Assembly: GCF_003610495.1 (NCBI RefSeq)
Contig: NZ_RAPK01000011.1
Span: 286,022-350,021, forward strand
Source of the DNA: Sinobaca qinghaiensis
Lineage (GTDB): Bacteria > Bacillota > Bacilli > Bacillales > Marinococcaceae
Direction of reading: 5' to 3'
DNA length: 64,000 nucleotides
Below the pieces are notes generated by a model that was not told the origin of the DNA, ran no database searches, and saw only the letters and a list, made by a program, of their open reading frames with translations. Below, piece after piece: positions 60,560 through 64,000 of the stretch. Made by a program: the position numbers and the translations under genes. How positions within the stretch are numbered: the stretch's first letter is position 1; each line of letters begins with the position of its first letter.

Positions 60560-61049
60560 CTGTTCCATACCTCCGCTGCTGTGTAATTATGATACAAAGA
60601 CGAAATAAGTTTTCATGGGTTTACGGCGTACTTTTCTTAAATCATAAATCACATCTTTTCACGTCATTTTGGCGATGTGCTTTGCAATAATGATGAAAAA
60701 AACAATGGTTGGACTGTAAAAGAATGTTAAGCCTGCTTTGCTCTTTCATTTTAACACGTTGAAAGCGCGTTCTCAAAAGCTTATATAATAAAAGTGGGAA
60801 AGTAAGCTGTCTACATAACATTGTTCTTAAATATGAAAGAACACGTTATTTTGTTCATAAAACTTTTTTTATTTACTTAATGTTCCCAATGGACGGCATA
60901 ACATCCTACCCCATTATTGTACACCAATTGAGTTTCAAATAAAGAAAAAAATCAAATTTGGGAGAACAGACGGTTATTCACATATGAGAGGATGCCTTTT
61001 TGAACGGGTTCGCTTATAATAGACGGGAGAAACAAAGGAGGCATACATA
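60560..61049. other. 490-base divergent region between odhA and the HAD gene
   Basis: Contains the odhAB promoter at 60748-60776, leaving an odhAB leader of about 180 bases in which I see no strong structure, and the HAD gene control sequences near 61000 (TATAAT at 61015-61020, GGAGG at 61036-61040). No reading frame with a ribosome site was found. Confidence 0.55.
60748..60776 (-). promoter_or_regulatory. odhAB promoter with cre-like palindrome
   Basis: On the minus strand -35 TTGAGA (60776-60771), 17-base spacer, -10 TAAAAT (60753-60748), a near-ideal sigma-A promoter. An 18-bp dyad (60759-60776, 14 of 18 symmetric) with core AACGCGCTTTCA covers the -35 and spacer and resembles a cre site, so CcpA binding would block polymerase. 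Confidence 0.6.
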
Positions 61050-61844
61050 ATGAACACACTAATATTTGATTTAGACGATACACTGTTGTGGGACAAAAAA
61101 AGTGTAGAGGAGTCGATCCGGGCTGCTGCACTCGAAAGTACGGCTTACGGAGCTGATGCAAAAGCACTGGTTCAATCTGTGCGGAAATGGGCACCAAAGC
61201 TGTACGCGGAACTTGAAAGTTATACGTTCACCCAGGATATAGGCATCAATCCTTTTGAGGGGCTGTGGGGAAGCTTTGGCGACATACATGATCACCGGTT
61301 TCGATTAATGGGCACTCTTATCAAGGATTATCAAAGGGCAGTATGGAAAGGTGCTCTAAACGACCAGGATATTCAAAATGAAGAGCTTGCCGGTCACCTT
61401 GCCGAACGATTCGTGTTTCACCGCCGGCATCTTCCTTATGTTTATGCGGATACGTTCGAGGTCCTCGAGGAATTAAGCTCCCGTTACCAGCTTGTACTGC
61501 TGACAAATGGTGCCCCTTCGCTGCAGCATATTAAACTGCAGATGACCCCCCAGCTGGTTCCTTACTTCTCTCATATCATTATTTCCGGCGCGTTTGGAAA
61601 GGGAAAGCCGGATGAGTCTATTTTCCAATATGCTCTGACGCTGTCCGGCACAGAAAAAGAGAATGCTTTGATGATTGGCGATAATCTCTATACAGACATA
61701 CTCGGCTCCAATCGGACAGGTATATCCAACATATGGATTAACCGCGAAAACAAACCAGCTGACAGTAAAGTCCCCGCTACTATGCAGACAGCCGATCTCT
61801 GGGAAACTGTCCATGCTGCTGATACTTTTTTCAAAAATAAATAA
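61050..61844 (+). CDS. HAD superfamily hydrolase (YsaA-like)
   Basis: 264 aa. FDLDDTLLWD (nucleophile and acid Asp), LLTNGAPSLQHIKL, GKGKPDESIFQYAL (Lys) and MIGDNLYTDILGS (metal Asp) form a complete HAD phosphatase set, with a long helical cap (about 20-130). Substrate is probably a small phosphorylated metabolite. AAAGGAGG lies eight bases before ATG 61050. Single gene ending at a strong terminator. Confidence 0.87.
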   Translation: MNTLIFDLDDTLLWDKKSVEESIRAAALESTAYGADAKALVQSVRKWAPKLYAELESYTFTQDIGINPFEGLWGSFGDIHDHRFRLMGTLIKDYQRAVWKGALNDQDIQNEELAGHLAERFVFHRRHLPYVYADTFEVLEELSSRYQLVLLTNGAPSLQHIKLQMTPQLVPYFSHIIISGAFGKGKPDESIFQYALTLSGTEKENALMIGDNLYTDILGSNRTGISNIWINRENKPADSKVPATMQTADLWETVHAADTFFKNK

Positions 61845-61888
61845 AGAAGCAGCCCTCCCTAAAAAGGAAACAAACGCTGCCTTTATTT

Positions 61889-61920
61889 TACCGGGCTGAT
61901 CTCATGCCCGGTATTTTTTT
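61889..61920 (+). terminator. Terminator of the HAD gene
   Basis: TACCGGGC (61889-61896) pairs with GCCCGGTA (61906-61913), then T7. Confidence 0.85.
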
Positions 61921-61966
61921 ACATATGTAAGTACAGCACAGCCCGGCAGCTCCGCCGGGGAATGAT

Positions 61967-62251
61967 TTAGTCTTCTTCTGTTAATTCGAGAAAAGGCCGC
62001 AGCTTTTTTATATACCGTCTGAGTTTGAAAAAAGCTTCCCTTTTTATTTTCCGATCCTCTACTACTTTTCCTATCGCCTTTATATCGGGATAAACTCCGT
62101 AGTAGTGATATTCAACCGGTATAGTCATTTCATAAAGAATCGTGCCTTCTGAAGCGTGAATGACTTCTGCTTTAACAAACGCAATCCTCGTTTGAAGCTC
62201 ATCTTTAGGCTGTTTTTCCGTAATTCTTTCTATTTCAAAAATGTATTGCAT
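61967..62251 (-). CDS. Uncharacterised 94-aa protein
   Basis: 94 aa from ATG 62251; GGGAG is nine bases upstream, and an ATG at 62272 lies before it. Starts MQYIFEIERITEKQPKDELQ; beta-rich first half, then a basic helix KIKREAFFKLRRYIKKLRPF and an acidic end. No family recognised. Small and alone; supported by its ribosome site. Confidence 0.55.
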   Translation of the reverse strand: MQYIFEIERITEKQPKDELQTRIAFVKAEVIHASEGTILYEMTIPVEYHYYGVYPDIKAIGKVVEDRKIKREAFFKLRRYIKKLRPFLELTEED

Positions 62252-62522
62252 TGTGCTGGCTCCCGTCTGCATTTCGTATAAATTTTCTTTCTATAGTATT
62301 ATCTATATTTACCGCTTCTTATTGCCTGTCGTTCATGCTAAAATGGCTTCATAGCAATTGTCGGAACATTCCATCAACATGACAGCTCTTTCTTTTTATA
62401 ATAAAAAATGTTATTTTTATAATGAATTATAAGATTTTATACAAAGCTCTCTCCGCTTATTAAGGGTTATAGTTACTGTTTGTTATGTTTTATGCAAAAA
62501 ATATACATAAAGAGGTGTCGAC

Positions 62523-63872
62523 ATGAATTCTTCTTCTACAACTAAGCCTTCGCAAAGCCGGGGTTCTATGCTGCGTTTTCTCATTCCATCAATTATAGGT
62601 ATTCTTTTATTTATGGTGCCTGTATCCATCGGAGGAGAAGTAACCATTGTAGTAGCTATTCTTGCCGGCTGGTTTCAGGGAGCAATAGGGCCTGCGCTTC
62701 CATACATTGCGGCTGCCTTTATGCTGGCTGCGGTTATCGGCACCATTGCTGCCCGCTTTGTACATATTCCTTCCCCCTTTCTACAGACTTTATTCAACGT
62801 TTCTGTATTTTGGATGATTGTAAGAATTCTTGGATTGATTTTTGCCGTTATGGTGTTATTCAGTATCGGACCGGAGCCGGTTATCTCTGACGTCACCGGC
62901 GGCCTGCTTCTTTATGATTTAATTCCGGTTCTTATTTCCGTATTTTTATTTGCCGGTTTATTCCTGCCGCTTCTGCTTAATTTCGGCCTGCTTGAATTCG
63001 CCGGCGCATTACTTACGCCCATTATGCGCCCGCTTTTCAAGCTTCCGGGACGCTCTTCTATTGACTGTGCCGCGTCCTGGATGGGAGATGGAACAATCGG
63101 TGTTCTGCTTACAAATCAGCAGTATGAACAGGGCTACTACACAAAACGTGAGGCCGCCGTTATCGGAACTACATTCTCCGTTGTCTCCATCACATTCAGT
63201 ATTGTTATATTAGAATATGTGGAGCTGCTCGGATATTTTCTTCCTTACTATTTCACTATCATAGCAGCAGGATTTGTAGCCGCCATTATTATGCCGCGGA
63301 TCCCACCGCTTTCCAGAAAAAAAGACGATTATTTCAGAACACGCCCGGACCAGTCTGCAAAGGAACGCCCTTCCTCCATTACTCCTTTTTCATGGGGAAT
63401 ACGACAGGCGGTCGCTAAATCCGGCGAAAATGGCATCCGTTCTATTTTCAGCGGGGGAATTAAGAACGTCCTCGACATGTGGATCGGCGTTCTGCCTATC
63501 GTTATGGCGCTTGGCACCCTGGCTGTAATAGTAGCCGAGTTCACCAGTTTTTTTACTATCCTGGGAGCACCTTTCGTTCCGCTGCTTACCTTGATGCAGG
63601 TACCGGAGGCTGCCGCCGCTTCTGAATCGATGCTGATTGGATTTGCAGATATGTTTCTTCCTGCTATATTAGGAGCCGGCATAGAAAGTGATATGACCCG
63701 GTTTATCATTGCCAGCTTATCAGTCACGCAGTTAATATACATGTCCGAGGTTGGTGGACTGCTTCTTGCCTCTAAGCTGCCGGTATCCTTTTTGGATCTT
63801 GTCATTATTTTTCTGGAGCGTACGATTATTACGCTTCCCGTTATTGTTGTTTGTGCTCATTTTATCTTTTGA
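62523..63872 (+). CDS. YjiH family membrane protein with Gate domain
   Basis: 449 aa, about ten membrane helices. SIDCAASWMGDGTIGVLLTN and GFADMFLPAILGAGIESDMT are characteristic of the YjiH family, and the gate (nucleoside-recognition) domains lie around residues 130-260 and 330-440. It is presumed to be a transporter; the substrate is unproven. AGAGGTG lies eight bases before ATG 62523. Its downstream hairpin appears to be cut by the IS element. Confidence 0.85.
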   Translation: MNSSSTTKPSQSRGSMLRFLIPSIIGILLFMVPVSIGGEVTIVVAILAGWFQGAIGPALPYIAAAFMLAAVIGTIAARFVHIPSPFLQTLFNVSVFWMIVRILGLIFAVMVLFSIGPEPVISDVTGGLLLYDLIPVLISVFLFAGLFLPLLLNFGLLEFAGALLTPIMRPLFKLPGRSSIDCAASWMGDGTIGVLLTNQQYEQGYYTKREAAVIGTTFSVVSITFSIVILEYVELLGYFLPYYFTIIAAGFVAAIIMPRIPPLSRKKDDYFRTRPDQSAKERPSSITPFSWGIRQAVAKSGENGIRSIFSGGIKNVLDMWIGVLPIVMALGTLAVIVAEFTSFFTILGAPFVPLLTLMQVPEAAAASESMLIGFADMFLPAILGAGIESDMTRFIIASLSVTQLIYMSEVGGLLLASKLPVSFLDLVIIFLERTIITLPVIVVCAHFIF

Positions 63873-63880
63873 TTTATCAA

Positions 63881-63911
63881 AAAAAAGCATCCGGCCTTTT
63901 GCAGGCGGTAG
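63881..63911 (+). terminator. Remnant of a terminator, right arm cut by the IS element
   Basis: AAAAAAAAGCATCCGGCC (63881-63898) is followed by TTTTGCAGGCGG and then the IS end at 63912. The left arm GCATCC would need GGATGC plus a T-run, but only GG remains. The element therefore seems to have landed inside the stem. Confidence 0.45.
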
Positions 63912-64000
63912 TGACCCCTAAAAGTTAAAGTTTTATGATGCAGCGAGTTGGCTGGTCGATGTTCGGTACTTCACCGGGCTTTGGCCAGCCAATTTTAATT
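63912..64000 (-). mobile_element. Right edge: end of an IS3-family (IS150-like) insertion sequence
   Basis: An end starting TGACCCCTAAAAGTTAAAG at 63912 is followed at once by the stop and 3' coding end of a transposase, as in IS3-family elements. The rest lies outside the window, so the element and target duplication cannot be defined. Confidence 0.7.
63933..64000 (-). CDS. IS3-family transposase (OrfB) C-terminus, cut by window
   Basis: The minus-strand frame reads LKLAGQSPVKYRTSTSQLAA, then Ser and a TAA stop at 63935-63933. K-L-x-G-x-S-P-V-x-Y-R is the typical end of IS150-type integrase-core transposases. The catalytic DDE core lies beyond the right edge, so intactness cannot be judged. 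Confidence 0.72.
   Translation of the reverse strand, partial: LKLAGQSPVKYRTSTSQLAAS

Noticed and set aside
60952..61197. 81-codon minus-strand frame between odhA and the HAD gene
   Set aside because: Mostly antisense to the HAD gene start and without ribosome site.
1..64000. CRISPR array, tRNA, rRNA, riboswitch or prophage
   Set aside because: I looked through the intergenic regions and found no spaced direct repeats, no cloverleaf with GTTC-rich T-arm, and no T-box-like or riboswitch core that I could recognise.

Overview
The window looks like chromosome from a low- to mid-GC, moderately halophilic or haloalkaliphilic member of the Bacillaceae (Firmicutes). The reasons are Bacillus-type ribosome sites (GGAGG 6-10 bases from the start) and frequent GTG/TTG starts. 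The gene families are also Bacillus-like: AddAB, OdhAB, a PgsBCA poly-gamma-glutamate operon, CvfB, a YkpA-type ABC-F protein and CzrA/CzcD-type zinc control. Three BCCT osmolyte transporters and a carnitine-to-glycine-betaine pathway point to salt stress. The species cannot be named from the sequence alone. I saw no tRNA, rRNA, CRISPR array, integrase or phage block. The only mobile DNA is the end of an IS3-type element at the right edge.

Layout. 1-839: cut-off PTS-type (PRD) regulator with a cre-like site. 1.1-6.4 kb: DUF4188 protein, then a cassette of thioesterase, L-carnitine dehydrogenase, beta-keto acid cleavage enzyme and GbsR-like regulator, divergent from a BCCT transporter, predicted to import carnitine and turn it into glycine betaine. 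6.4-11.9 kb: cyclic-di-GMP block (GGDEF-EAL, GGDEF, EAL) around a YitT protein. 12-16.8 kb: type II NADH dehydrogenase with an unannotated 33-aa membrane peptide and a Rex-like site, a small-multidrug-export-type protein, SelO and a VOC protein. 16.9-24.4 kb: unusual long isocitrate dehydrogenase, OFA-family MFS transporter, two more BCCT transporters and a FusB-like EF-G binder. 24.7-36.5 kb: zinc-type ArsR/CDF pair, CvfB, 5'-3' exonuclease, acyltransferase, CorA, PPP phosphatase, HemD, ABC-F, HtrA-like protease, an esterase and a haloacid dehalogenase-type enzyme. 36.6-42.7 kb: nucleoside transporter with a cre-like site, an AarF/C45-peptidase/unknown operon and several orphans. 43.1-48.0 kb: poly-gamma-glutamate operon in the unusual order ggt-small peptide-pgsB-pgsC-pgsA. 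48-60.6 kb: SDR enzyme, addBA, odhAB. 61-64 kb: HAD hydrolase, an unknown protein, a YjiH transporter-like protein and the IS end.

Common themes are osmoprotection and surface polymer, and central carbon and redox metabolism with candidate CcpA sites at three loci and a Rex site at ndh. Most convergent or same-strand gene ends carry clear intrinsic terminators, several of them symmetric enough to work both ways. Similarity statements come from recognising family motifs by eye; no database search was made.
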